Assembly: GCA_964344255.1 (NCBI GenBank)
Contig: CAYFMQ010000002.1
Coordinates: forward strand, 202,418-266,417
Source: JAJFIE01 sp964344255
GTDB taxonomy: Bacteria > Pseudomonadota > Alphaproteobacteria > Rhodospirillales > Casp-alpha2
DNA: 64,000 nucleotides
Direction: 5' to 3'
Positions 35,775-45,024 of this stretch are shown here, one piece after another (the first letter of the stretch is position 1; every line of letters starts with the position of its first letter). Under the pieces are notes generated by a model that was not told the origin of the DNA, made no database searches, and saw nothing but the letters and a program-made list of their open reading frames with translations. A program made the translations under genes and the position numbers.

Positions 35775-36020
35775 GATGACTTCCTTAATCCATTCGTGAA
35801 AGCGGGTGCAGGTTAACACCATGCTTTCGATCATAATTCTTGACCATAATGATACCGGACTTGAACATGGAACCTCAACCGGCATAAGGGCCCGTTCTCG
35901 TAATCGTGAATGGCGTTCACATTGACGCGAGACTTACCGGGTTGACGGGAACAGCGTCTTGGACCATTTCCTTAACCTGCCTGTCATTCAATCTGGCGTT
36001 CAACTTGGAAGGATACTGAC

Positions 36021-37376
36021 GTGTCGCAATATAATTACGATCTTTTTGTCATCGGAGCCGGCTCCGGGGGAGTCCGTGCGGCGCGTGTGTCAGCGGGCTT
36101 TGGCGCTCGTGTCGGCATCTGCGAGGACTTGCGCGTCGGCGGTACCTGCGTCATGCGGGGCTGCGTCCCGAAAAAATTGCTGGTTTACGGCGCTCATTTT
36201 CATGAAGAGATCGAAGACGCCCAAGCCTATGGCTGGAACGTTGATGCAGCAAACGCCCGTGTTGATTGGCCTCATCTGATTTCCATGAAAGATACGGAAC
36301 TCGACCGCCTGGAGGGCGTTTATCACAGCCTTCTCGGAAGCGCCGGCGTTGAACTCATCGACGGGCGCGGCAGGCTGGTTGACGCCCATACGGTCGATGT
36401 CGGCGGGAAAACGATCACGGCGGACAAGATCCTGATCGCTACCGGCGGCTGGCCCACTACCCCCCATATTCCCGGCATCGAGCACGTCATCTCTTCCAAC
36501 GAAGCGCTCGATATCAAGGAACTGCCCAAACGCATGGTCATCGTCGGCGGTGGTTACATCGCCGTGGAATTCGCCGGTGTCTTCAACAGTGCAGGCGTCG
36601 AAGTAACGGAAATTATCCGTGCGCCCAACATCCTGCGCGGCTTTGATGAGGACGTTCGTATCCATTTACGCAGCGAAATGGAGAAAAAAGGCATTACGAT
36701 CCGCTCGGAAACGATTGTCGATTCCATTGAGAAAACGGCAAATGGATTCACCGTCATCGTCAATGGTGAGGAAACCATTGAAACGGACCTGGTTATGTAT
36801 GCAACAGGTCGCACCCCCAAGACGGACAACCTCGGCCTGGAAGAATTGGGCATCGAGTTGGACCGTAATCGCGCCATCGTGGTGAACGAGCAGTATCAGA
36901 CATCCGTCGATAGCATCTACGCCCTGGGCGACGTTACCAACCGGGTTAACCTGACGCCGGTTGCTATCGCCGAAGGAATGGCTATCGCCAACAACTTGTT
37001 CAACAACACAGCTAAAACGATGGATTACAATTTCATCCCGTCTGCCGTCTTTTCCCACCCGCCCATCGGCACTGTCGGATTTACGGAAGACGAGGCGCGC
37101 GAACGTGGCCCTATCGATGTTTATGTTTCAACCTTCCGGCCCATGAAACACACCCTGTCGGGACGAAACGAAAGGGCGCTGATGAAACTGATCGTCGAGC
37201 AGGAAACGGACCGTGTCGTTGGCCTACACATGGTCGGGCCCGACAGCCCCGAGATCGCCCAGGGCTTCGCCGTCGCCATGAAGGTCGGGGCCACGAAGGC
37301 GCAATTCGATGCAACCGTAGGCATCCACCCGACGGCGGCAGAGGAACTGGTTACAATGCGTGAGAAAACACGTTAA
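36021..37376 (+). CDS. gor: Glutathione-disulfide reductase
   Basis: This 451-residue flavoprotein reduces glutathione disulfide with NADPH. It starts with the FAD-binding GXGXXG motif IGAGSGGVRAARVSAGFGARV, followed by the redox pair in GGTCVMRGCVPKKL (Cys43 and Cys48), the NAD(P)-binding VIVGGGYIAVEFAGVFNSAG, and a dimerisation domain ending HPTAAEELVTMR that supplies the catalytic His. It begins with GTG preceded by GGAAGGA. The next gene, a Nudix hydrolase, follows by 36 bases and may be co-transcribed. Confidence 0.95.
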   Translation: MSQYNYDLFVIGAGSGGVRAARVSAGFGARVGICEDLRVGGTCVMRGCVPKKLLVYGAHFHEEIEDAQAYGWNVDAANARVDWPHLISMKDTELDRLEGVYHSLLGSAGVELIDGRGRLVDAHTVDVGGKTITADKILIATGGWPTTPHIPGIEHVISSNEALDIKELPKRMVIVGGGYIAVEFAGVFNSAGVEVTEIIRAPNILRGFDEDVRIHLRSEMEKKGITIRSETIVDSIEKTANGFTVIVNGEETIETDLVMYATGRTPKTDNLGLEELGIELDRNRAIVVNEQYQTSVDSIYALGDVTNRVNLTPVAIAEGMAIANNLFNNTAKTMDYNFIPSAVFSHPPIGTVGFTEDEARERGPIDVYVSTFRPMKHTLSGRNERALMKLIVEQETDRVVGLHMVGPDSPEIAQGFAVAMKVGATKAQFDATVGIHPTAAEELVTMREKTR

Positions 37377-37412
37377 AGTCTGCGCCAACATAAAAACAAT
37401 CAAGGCCGCAAC

Positions 37413-38060
37413 GTGACCGAACAGCAGCACGATTTTCCCTTTTGCAATGCGCTCCGCCAACAGGTTTGCTCACGCCTGTCGGAATTTCCAGTGCGTTCAT
37501 TAGAAGACGGCGACCTCCGCCATGCCGCCGTTGCCGTCGTTGTCGTCCGCCATCCGGAAAACAACAACGCCAGCGTGCTTCTGACGCTCAGACCCGATCA
37601 CATGAACAGACATGGCGGTCAATACGCCCTTCCCGGCGGCAGGCTCGATGAAAACGAAACACCGGAGGAAGCCGCGCTTCGGGAACTACACGAGGAACTG
37701 GGGCTTGCGCTTACGTCCGATCACATCGTCGGACAGCTGGACGATTACCCGACCCGCTCCGGGTTCCGGATTACCCCGATCATCGTCTGGGCCGATGACC
37801 CGGCGGACCTGATGCCCGACCCGAACGAAGTCGCTTCGGTTTTTCATATCCCTCTGGAAGAACTGGACAGTCCGGACATCCCGATCCTCGATGATTCCGG
37901 CCCCGGCGACCGTTCAGTCCTGTCAGCCCATCTGCCAACCGTCGGTCATGAGGTTTACGCGCCGACCGCCGCCATGCTCTATCAATTCCGCGAAGTTGCC
38001 ATCAGGGGAAACACGACGCGGGTCGCGGAATACGACCAGCCGACCTTTGCCTGGAAGTAG
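37413..38060 (+). CDS. Nudix hydrolase, CoA pyrophosphatase type
   Basis: The 215-residue product contains a complete Nudix box GGRLDENETPEEAALRELHEELGL (residues 75-98) preceded by LLTLRPDHMNRHGGQYALPGG, the NuCoA pattern (LLTxR...HxGQxxxPGG) of CoA and acyl-CoA pyrophosphatases. It should cleave CoA or its oxidised form to 4'-phosphopantetheine and ADP. It is downstream of gor; an oxidised-CoA or redox link is possible. It starts with GTG. Confidence 0.85.
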   Translation: MTEQQHDFPFCNALRQQVCSRLSEFPVRSLEDGDLRHAAVAVVVVRHPENNNASVLLTLRPDHMNRHGGQYALPGGRLDENETPEEAALRELHEELGLALTSDHIVGQLDDYPTRSGFRITPIIVWADDPADLMPDPNEVASVFHIPLEELDSPDIPILDDSGPGDRSVLSAHLPTVGHEVYAPTAAMLYQFREVAIRGNTTRVAEYDQPTFAWK

Positions 38061-38107
38061 GTGGGTCGACGGAACCGGCGCGATTAATTCACTGCAACTA
38101 AAGCTAT

Positions 38108-40006
38108 TCAGGACTCTATGCCCGCATAATCGAAATGCTCAATCCACGGATTGAGGTCATCCATGGCCGGTTGCATCTGGTTTTCATAGCGGAGCCAGCG
38201 GTAACGCGCCCGGGTGTAGAGATCTTCGGTTACCTGCGCGTAGCTCGGCGTATCGATCTTGCCCCGGTTGCGGGCGCGTTCGGCAAAATCCCGGACACCG
38301 TCCTCCCACTTAATATCCAGGAAATCCAGCAAGGTCGAGATTTCCGTATCGAAATCCGTCACGACGTTTTCATAACGTATGGCATGGGCGTCTGGGTGAA
38401 GGTGTTCTTCGTAAGCAGCCCACAAATCCATCACCCGGTCGTAAGTCATGGCGCCGCGTTCGACGGAAAAGAAATTCGCCATTGCCGGATTGGGCCTGAA
38501 ATTCTGCATAAAACAGCTCAGCACCACATCGCAGGGATGGCGTAGCGCCAGGATGTATTGCGCTTTCGGGAAAACGGCCCGGATCAGGCCCGCATGAATG
38601 AGATGAAGCGGAAACTTGTCGACGATCCGCTGGTGCGGGTTTCGTTCGCATTCATCATCCACTGACTGAAAATATTGCCGCCGCAGACCGTCGATGTCAT
38701 TTGTATTGAGCGATGCAATTCCGGCGGGGTACCCGCCGAAATCATTTCTGATGGTAGCAACCAGTTGATCCAGCATGGGACGTTCCTCGACCATCACCAG
38801 ACCGGAATGGGAATCCAATACCAACCCGAGCAGTGTTGTGCCGGAACGCGGAAATCCGACCAGGAAAATTGGATCGCTATTGCCGTCGTCAATCTCGACC
38901 GTCGTTGAAAGCATCTTTGCCGTTTCCGGGCCAACCCATTCCTTAAGCGATTTGATCGTATCAAGGAACTGATCGCCAAGCGTTTCGTCCACACCTTCGG
39001 CGACCAAAGCCTGGGCGTTTCCTTCCGTCATGGCGTCAAAGGCCTCTGCCGTTCGGTCCAGCCGGTCGTATAGGCGTGACTGCTCGAAAGCGATATCGCG
39101 ATGAAGCGGCGCCGGAAGGGACTTTTTGTTAACCCGGCTAAGATCCTTTATCGCCGCTTCCAAATCATTATCCCGCCGATAGCATTTTGCCAGAACGAGC
39201 AAGGCATGCGGATTCCGCTTGTCCAGTTTTAGGGCTCGTCCGGCCGTTCGCCGGGCCATGTCGGTATCGTTGATCTCTTCATAGAGCGAGGCAAGGTTGG
39301 TTACGGGTTCAATGGCCTTGCCGTCCAAATCACTCGCTTTCTCATAAGCCTCGATGGCGCCCTCCGTGTCGCCCGCGGCGGCCAGTGCCGTGCCCAACGT
39401 GTTTCGCACCACGGACAATTCCGGCGAAATGGAAACGGCTTTCCGGCTTGTCTCGAGGGCTTCGGCGTTCCTGCCCTGCGCCAGCAGCAACTGGACCAGG
39501 TTGACGTAAGCCTTTGGGTTGCCGGGCGCCAGATCGAGAGAGCGGCGATAGGCTTCTTCGGCCTCCGACAGTTTCCCCGCCTTGAACAGGGTGTTGCCAT
39601 AATCGTTCCAACCGCCACCGTCATCAGGCTTCAATTCAAGGGCGCGACCAAACATCGTTTCGGCCTCCGTCAACCGAGCACACGCGGAAAGGGCGCGGGC
39701 ATAGTTCGCCATATGGTCGGGGTTCTGCGACCCACCCTCGATGACCTTGCCCAGATGTATGGCGGAAGCCTCGGCATTGCCCTGCTGAAACGCAATAACC
39801 CCCAGCAGGTGTAGCGCATCCAGATTTCCGGAATTGAGCTTCAGGGCATCCTTGCAGAACTTTTCGGCGCGCCGCAGGTTACCGGATTGAAAGGCTTCAT
39901 ACGCCTTCATCAGCGGTGAGGCAGGCGCAACCGCCTGATTTCCAGCAGACGTCTGTCCGGCAGGGACGGGAAATCCAATTGTCGGTCGTGGCGGATTGCG
40001 GCTCAT
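38108..40006 (-). CDS. TPR-sulfotransferase fusion (distal copy)
   Basis: This 632-residue protein has about seven TPR repeats (residues about 30-300) and a sulfotransferase domain with DPIFLVGFPRSGTTLLGLVLD (P-loop at 385-392) and FPKAQYILALRHPCDVVLSCFM as the 3'-phosphate-type motif. The late IRYENVVTDFDTEISTLLDFLDIKWEDG fits too, as does the C-terminal SYAQVTEDLYTRARYRWLRYENQMQPAM. It is the third TPR-sulfotransferase of the window but lies 7 kb from the other two, between the Nudix and HisA-like genes. No signal peptide. Confidence 0.85.
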   Translation of the reverse strand: MSRNPPRPTIGFPVPAGQTSAGNQAVAPASPLMKAYEAFQSGNLRRAEKFCKDALKLNSGNLDALHLLGVIAFQQGNAEASAIHLGKVIEGGSQNPDHMANYARALSACARLTEAETMFGRALELKPDDGGGWNDYGNTLFKAGKLSEAEEAYRRSLDLAPGNPKAYVNLVQLLLAQGRNAEALETSRKAVSISPELSVVRNTLGTALAAAGDTEGAIEAYEKASDLDGKAIEPVTNLASLYEEINDTDMARRTAGRALKLDKRNPHALLVLAKCYRRDNDLEAAIKDLSRVNKKSLPAPLHRDIAFEQSRLYDRLDRTAEAFDAMTEGNAQALVAEGVDETLGDQFLDTIKSLKEWVGPETAKMLSTTVEIDDGNSDPIFLVGFPRSGTTLLGLVLDSHSGLVMVEERPMLDQLVATIRNDFGGYPAGIASLNTNDIDGLRRQYFQSVDDECERNPHQRIVDKFPLHLIHAGLIRAVFPKAQYILALRHPCDVVLSCFMQNFRPNPAMANFFSVERGAMTYDRVMDLWAAYEEHLHPDAHAIRYENVVTDFDTEISTLLDFLDIKWEDGVRDFAERARNRGKIDTPSYAQVTEDLYTRARYRWLRYENQMQPAMDDLNPWIEHFDYAGIES

Positions 40007-40095
40007 GGCCTCTCGGCTCAGGTTGATAGAATCACCACAGAGCTATAGCCCAGCACGGACCGCTTTCCAACAGGAACGGTAATTCTTCCGCCGCG

Positions 40096-40812
40096 TCAAA
40101 TGGTGAGGGCGATCGCCTCGTCGAGGGTAAAGACCTCGTCGAACAACGCTCGGCCAACGATTGCGCCCGAAATATTCGGCAGGTACTTGAGGGTCGAGAG
40201 ATCATCGAGGGACTTGACCGTGCCGCTTGAAATAATCGGAACCATCAGTTGCCGCGCCATTTCCGTGGTGTTGGCCAGGCTGCTTTCCGGTAAATCGTCA
40301 TTCCGGTCGATGTCCGTATAGATGATCGTGGCGACGCCCGTATCCTGCAGCTGTTTCGCGAAATCCAGCGCCACAACGTCCGCCTCGACCCGCCAGCCTT
40401 CGATCATCACCTTGTCGCCACGGGCGTCGATGCTGACGCCGATACGGCCGGGGAACTGGTTGCAGGCTTCCCTGACCAGCCTTCGGTCCATAACCGCAGC
40501 CGTACCGAGGATGACCCGGGTTGCACCTTCTTCCAGCCACCATTCAACCCCGGACATGGTTCGGATGCCACCCGATACCTGTACTGGAATTTCGACGGCA
40601 TCGATGATGGAGGAGATAATTTCGGCGTTATGCCGGCCACCCTGTTTGACCCCATCCAGATCGACGACATGGATCCATTGCGCACCCGCGGCGGCAAAAG
40701 CCTTGGCCTTTTCGAGAGGGTCGACGTCATAGGCCTTCGGTTCGTCGAGTTTGCCCCGGACAAGACTGACGCATTTTCCGTCCATAAGTTCTATGTCTGG
40801 ATAGATAATCAT
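40096..40812 (-). CDS. HisA-like phosphoribosyl isomerase family protein
   Basis: The 238-residue product is a HisA/HisF-type TIM barrel. Asp6 (MIIYPDIELMDGKCVSLVRG) and an Asp near 128 (GVSIDARGDKVMIEGW) fit the HisA catalytic pair, and WIHVVDLDGVKQGG is retained. Two HisA signatures differ: GGGIR is SGGIR, and the TDIxRDGxxxGxN stretch is TDIDRNDDLPESS. No other his gene is adjacent. It may be the histidine-pathway HisA placed away from an operon, or a paralogue for another sugar-phosphate isomerisation. AGGGAG precedes ATG 40812. Confidence 0.75.
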   Translation of the reverse strand: MIIYPDIELMDGKCVSLVRGKLDEPKAYDVDPLEKAKAFAAAGAQWIHVVDLDGVKQGGRHNAEIISSIIDAVEIPVQVSGGIRTMSGVEWWLEEGATRVILGTAAVMDRRLVREACNQFPGRIGVSIDARGDKVMIEGWRVEADVVALDFAKQLQDTGVATIIYTDIDRNDDLPESSLANTTEMARQLMVPIISSGTVKSLDDLSTLKYLPNISGAIVGRALFDEVFTLDEAIALTI

Positions 40813-41060
40813 GATCGCTCTCCCTAAGTGAACGGGCATAACATGTATATGGGGCGTGTTATGATGATTTGCCGTATTTTATGTTAATCCAAATCGGACA
40901 TTCCGTGTTCCAGACTCGTCTCGATATCACCGGTTTTTGATGATTTTGGACTAAATACTGGAAAAACCTGCCCGAGCAGCGTATATCCACAGGCCTTCAT
41001 CGCGTTAAATAGGCGTGACGAAAGAAACCTGGGTTACAAAATTTTGTGAGGAACAGTCCC

Positions 41061-42446
41061 ATGGCTGACAAATGGTCGCCTGAAACTTGGCGTGGAAAAC
41101 CGGTCGTGCAGATGCCGAACTACCCGGATCAGGGAGTTTTGGAGGATGTCGAAAAGCAATTGAGCAAGAGCCCGCCGCTGGTTTTCGCCGGCGAAGCACG
41201 GCAGCTCAAGCGCGCCCTGGCCGATGTCTCCAACGGCAACGCATTCCTGTTGCAGGGCGGGGACTGCGCCGAAAGCTTTGCCGAATTCCATCCCGACAAT
41301 ATCCGCGACACGTTCCGTGTCCTGTTGCAGATGGCCGTCGTTCTCACATTCGGCGCCGCCTGCCCGGTGGTCAAGGTCGGCCGCATGGCGGGCCAGTTCG
41401 CCAAGCCGCGCTCGGCGGACATGGAAACTATCGATGGCGTGGAACTGCCCAGCTACCGTGGCGACATGGTCAACGGCATGGATTTCACGGAGGAAGCCCG
41501 TGTTCCCGACCCGGAAAGGCTGCTCAGGGTTTACAACCAGTCGGCCTCGACGCTGAACCTGTTGCGCGCCTTCGCCCAGGGCGGCTACGCCGACCTGCAC
41601 AAGGTTCACCAGTGGAACCTGGGGTTCGTCGAAGACAGCGCTCTCGGCCATCGCTATCAGGACCTGGCGGACCGCCTGGACGAGACCCTCGCCTTCATGG
41701 CCGCCTGCGGCATGACGTCGAAGACCACGCCCCAGATCAGGGAAACCGAGTTCTACACGGCGCACGAAGGCCTGTTGCTCAATTACGAACAGTCCATGAC
41801 CCGGATCGATTCCACCTCCGGCGACTGGTACGACACGTCCGCGCACATGATCTGGATAGGCGACAGGACTCGCCAGCCCGNNNNNNNNNNCCATGTGGAA
41901 TTCATGCGCGGGATCGCCAATCCCATCGCGTTCAAGGCGGGCCCGAGTCTCGATCCCGATGACATGATGCGCCTGATCGACATCCTGAATCCGGAAAACG
42001 AAGCCGGACGCCTGACCATCATTTCGCGCATGGGCGCCGATGGTGTGGAAGAAGGCCTGCCGAAACTCGTCCGCAAGGTAAAATCCGAAGGCCGTAATGT
42101 CGTGTGGGTCTGCGATCCCATGCACGGCAACACGATCAAGAGCGGCACCGGCTACAAGACGCGTCCGTTCGACAACATCCTGAACGAGGTGCGCGGCTTC
42201 TTTAACGTTCACCACGCGGAAGGCACCTATCCCGGCGGCGTTCATTTTGAAATGACCGGCCAGGACGTGACGGAGTGCACCGGCGGGGCGCAGGCCATTA
42301 CGGAAGCCAATCTTTCCGATCGCTATCATACGCATTGCGATCCGCGGCTGAACGCCAAACAGTCACTCGAACTGGCATTCCTTCTGGCGGAAATCCTGAA
42401 GGAAAACCGGGGCGCGGAACCGCAGAGAGTGGCTGCCGGGTCTTAA
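41061..42446 (+). CDS. Class II 3-deoxy-7-phosphoheptulonate synthase
   Basis: This 461-residue class II (plant-type) DAHP synthase catalyses the first step of the shikimate pathway, condensing PEP and erythrose-4-phosphate. Family motifs are visible: FLLQGGDCAESFAEF, VVKVGRMAGQFAKPRS, FYTAHEGLLLNYE, HMIWIGDRTRQP and VWVCDPMHGNT. A 10-N gap at 41881-41890 falls directly after the RTRQP of the substrate motif; the frame is preserved. The start at 41061 follows GAGG. A large antisense open frame covers this gene and is not used. Confidence 0.95.
   Translation: MADKWSPETWRGKPVVQMPNYPDQGVLEDVEKQLSKSPPLVFAGEARQLKRALADVSNGNAFLLQGGDCAESFAEFHPDNIRDTFRVLLQMAVVLTFGAACPVVKVGRMAGQFAKPRSADMETIDGVELPSYRGDMVNGMDFTEEARVPDPERLLRVYNQSASTLNLLRAFAQGGYADLHKVHQWNLGFVEDSALGHRYQDLADRLDETLAFMAACGMTSKTTPQIRETEFYTAHEGLLLNYEQSMTRIDSTSGDWYDTSAHMIWIGDRTRQPXXXXHVEFMRGIANPIAFKAGPSLDPDDMMRLIDILNPENEAGRLTIISRMGADGVEEGLPKLVRKVKSEGRNVVWVCDPMHGNTIKSGTGYKTRPFDNILNEVRGFFNVHHAEGTYPGGVHFEMTGQDVTECTGGAQAITEANLSDRYHTHCDPRLNAKQSLELAFLLAEILKENRGAEPQRVAAGS
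41881..41890. other. Assembly gap (10 N) inside the DAHP synthase gene
   Basis: The gap falls in the motif RTRQP-[gap]-HVEF. In the family this segment normally reads with three residues (Asp-Gly-Ala) between Pro and His, so the true gap is probably 7 bases and the 10 N are a fixed placeholder. Confidence 0.9.
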
Positions 42447-42485
42447 AAACCGGCTGCCACAAGCTCGCATCTCAGGTGGATGACC

Positions 42486-43673
42486 ATGAGCGACGCACAT
42501 AAAGGCAACGGCAAGGGTGGTAACGGCAGCAATGGCGGAAACGGACAGCTCTCGCCATACAGCGATGCTTTTGTCGAAGCTTGGGCCGACAATTACTTCC
42601 TGAAGACCCGCAATATCGTCAGCCGCTTCGGCGACATGCCGGTTACCTATGCCGTCTTCATGCGCCGACCTGTCTTGTTCACGCCCAGGCTGGTGATCGA
42701 GTGGTTGGAAAAAATGGCGACGGAGCGGAACACCGAATTCAATATCGACCTCAATTATGAGGAAGGCGATTGGGTCGGCGCCGGCGAGCCGTTGATGTAC
42801 ATCACCGGGCCTTTTGTTCATCTGGTCGATCTGGAAACGCTTTACCTGCAGAAACTTGGGGCGGCCTGCGTCGCCGCCTACAACGCCTACACCATGTGCA
42901 TGGACTTGCCCGAAGTCGCTTTTCTCGCCATGGATTGCCGACATTGCGCCGGTGTCGAAATGGCCGAAATGATGGCTTATGCGGCCTCCGTCGGCTCTGA
43001 CGCGGCGCGCAAACGCGCTAACGTGAAAGGCTTCATCGGCAACGCAACCAATTCGACGGCGCATTATTTCGGACAGGATGCAGGCAAGGGCACCATGCCG
43101 CATGCCCTGATCGGTTACGCCGGATCAACGCTTAGAGCGGCCGAAATGTATGTTGAGGTCTACCCCGACAGCCCCCTTACGGTGCTGGTCGATTATTACG
43201 GCAAGGAGATCACCGACGCCCTGTCTGTCTGCCACCGGTTCCATGACAAGGCCATGGCGGGTCAGGTCAATGTCAGGCTCGACACCCACGGCGGGCGTTT
43301 CATCGAGGGGCTTGACCCCCAGAAATCCTATGCCGTTCTGGAACGCCATGCTCCTGAGGCCATCCGCCGCTACCGTAACGAGACCGAATTGCGTTATCTG
43401 ACCGGAACCGGTGTTTCGGCGGCAGCCATTTATCACCTGCGCGAACAACTTGATCAGGCCGGTTATGAAAACGTCAAGATTGTCGCTTCATCGGGCTTCG
43501 GCGTGAAGAAGTGCAAGGTCATGGCTGACATCGATGCCCCCATCGATATGGTCGGAACCGGTTCCTTCCTGCCGGACACCTGGCCGGAAACCTACGCCAC
43601 CGCCGATATCGTCGCCTATGACGGCAAGCCGTCCATCAAGGTCGGGCGGGAATTCCTGCTGCAGAAATCCTGA
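42486..43673 (+). CDS. Nicotinate phosphoribosyltransferase family protein
   Basis: The 395-residue cytoplasmic product belongs to the nicotinate/quinolinate phosphoribosyltransferase superfamily (NAD salvage). It has DCRHCAGVEMAEMMAYAA and VKGFIGNATNSTAHYFGQDAGKGTMPHALIGYAGS, then VDYYGKEITDALSVCHRF, VNVRLDTHGGRFIEGLDPQ and VKIVASSGFGVKKCKVMADIDAPIDMVGTGSFLP. A Gly/Asn-rich N-terminal tail (about 7-23) is unusual. AGGTGG precedes ATG 42486. It follows the DAHP synthase gene by 39 bases. Confidence 0.85.
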   Translation: MSDAHKGNGKGGNGSNGGNGQLSPYSDAFVEAWADNYFLKTRNIVSRFGDMPVTYAVFMRRPVLFTPRLVIEWLEKMATERNTEFNIDLNYEEGDWVGAGEPLMYITGPFVHLVDLETLYLQKLGAACVAAYNAYTMCMDLPEVAFLAMDCRHCAGVEMAEMMAYAASVGSDAARKRANVKGFIGNATNSTAHYFGQDAGKGTMPHALIGYAGSTLRAAEMYVEVYPDSPLTVLVDYYGKEITDALSVCHRFHDKAMAGQVNVRLDTHGGRFIEGLDPQKSYAVLERHAPEAIRRYRNETELRYLTGTGVSAAAIYHLREQLDQAGYENVKIVASSGFGVKKCKVMADIDAPIDMVGTGSFLPDTWPETYATADIVAYDGKPSIKVGREFLLQKS

Positions 43674-43689
43674 AGTTCTGTAAGCGGCG

Positions 43690-44817
43690 TCAGCCGCGGT
43701 GCTTCTCAAACACTTCCATGAGCTCGATAACAAGGTCCAGGGCGTCAACGCCATAACGCTTGGTCACCCTGAGACGGCCCATGTCCGAATCCATCGTGCT
43801 GAACAGTTCCTCGAACAGGGCCTCCAGCAACAGGAAAAGACCCTGATCCGACAGGCTCCAGTTCGCCCCTGGTGAATGGGGAGCCGAAGGCGGCGTCAGG
43901 TTGCTGTTCACGACGGACAACAGCCATTCCATGCGCTTGTCCAACTCCATGAAATGCGGCGCGATATCGATACACAGATCCCGGATCATGTGTTTGGTGC
44001 GCGGGTCGTCGTAGACGACCTCCCATTCGAAGTCGTCCTTCATGTCGTCACGGACACGCTGCATGACAAGATAGGCGTCCTGTTCCAACTGCTCAATCCG
44101 TTCAGGTCCGCACATCATACGGATTGAGGAGAACAATCCGGCCAGGGCGCGCCGGGATATGACCTTTGGATTCTTTGCGGCTTTTTCATCATCCCCCAGC
44201 AGATGGGAAAACTGTTTGACGAGAACACGGTCGAAAACATTGACCCTTTCAGGATCCCATTGTGTTTTGTTGCTCGCATCGGCCATCATGCTCATGGTCC
44301 GCGCCAGGCTGGAGGCCAGCTTCTCCGTCTGTTTTTCGAACGAGGCGCTCAACGCCTCGACATCTTCCGGCAACAGGTGCCCGCCACGTTTGGCAGCGCG
44401 CGCTTTCAGCACATCGACGAATCCGCCGACGACAGATTGGGCGATGACCTGGCCCTGTTCCCCCGGATCGGAAGGTATGTGTTTTTTCTTCTTCTTGGAT
44501 TTGGATTTCGCTTCAGCCTGCGGCCCGGCGGATAGGGGCTTCGGGGGGATAATAAATCCCAGGTCATCCTCATCATCGTCCTCTTCCGGTTCCGGCAGGG
44601 GTGGAGACGGAGGCGGCGTTTCCTGGACTTCGGGTTCCTCTACAGGTGGCGCTACGGGCGTGGATTCAGCCGCCTTTTCAATCGGGCCGCGATCAGGTTT
44701 ACTCGCGGCGGATTTCTTCACCTCAACGACCGTTTTATGATAACCACCATCGTCCGTCTCGAAGACTTCAACGACTTTGGTGCCAGCAGCACTGGATTGA
44801 TCTGAATCGGCCGACAT
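43690..44817 (-). CDS. Conserved-looking cytoplasmic protein of unknown function
   Basis: I do not recognise this 375-residue protein. The N-terminal third is disordered: Pro/Glu-rich (EEPEVQETPPPSPPLPEPEEDDDEDD) and then Lys-rich (AEAKSKSKKKKKH). The remainder (about 125-375) is predicted helical with no membrane segment, including QTEKLASSLARTMSMMADAS and IDIAPHFMELDKRMEWLLSVV. It converges with the nicotinate phosphoribosyltransferase gene (17 bases apart). A structural or DNA/membrane-associated role is possible but unsupported. Confidence 0.7.
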   Translation of the reverse strand: MSADSDQSSAAGTKVVEVFETDDGGYHKTVVEVKKSAASKPDRGPIEKAAESTPVAPPVEEPEVQETPPPSPPLPEPEEDDDEDDLGFIIPPKPLSAGPQAEAKSKSKKKKKHIPSDPGEQGQVIAQSVVGGFVDVLKARAAKRGGHLLPEDVEALSASFEKQTEKLASSLARTMSMMADASNKTQWDPERVNVFDRVLVKQFSHLLGDDEKAAKNPKVISRRALAGLFSSIRMMCGPERIEQLEQDAYLVMQRVRDDMKDDFEWEVVYDDPRTKHMIRDLCIDIAPHFMELDKRMEWLLSVVNSNLTPPSAPHSPGANWSLSDQGLFLLLEALFEELFSTMDSDMGRLRVTKRYGVDALDLVIELMEVFEKHRG

Positions 44818-45024
44818 CGGCGCCTTTATCCTCTATGGGTTGAATCCGCTGATCAGTACACGCACAGCGAATCATACCTTAAACTACAATGAAACCCTTA
44901 ACCCCCGGGCATTAAAAGCCCGTTAAACATAACAGATAACGGCTCCGTTGACACAAGGGAAGTCCCTGCATAGGGTGCCGCCCGCCAACTATAATGAATA
45001 CGCCATATCCGGACGAGGATAATT

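Noticed and set aside
41034..42335. Long minus-strand open frame across the DAHP synthase gene
   Set aside because: It is a shadow of the plus-strand class II DAHP synthase, which has all family motifs.
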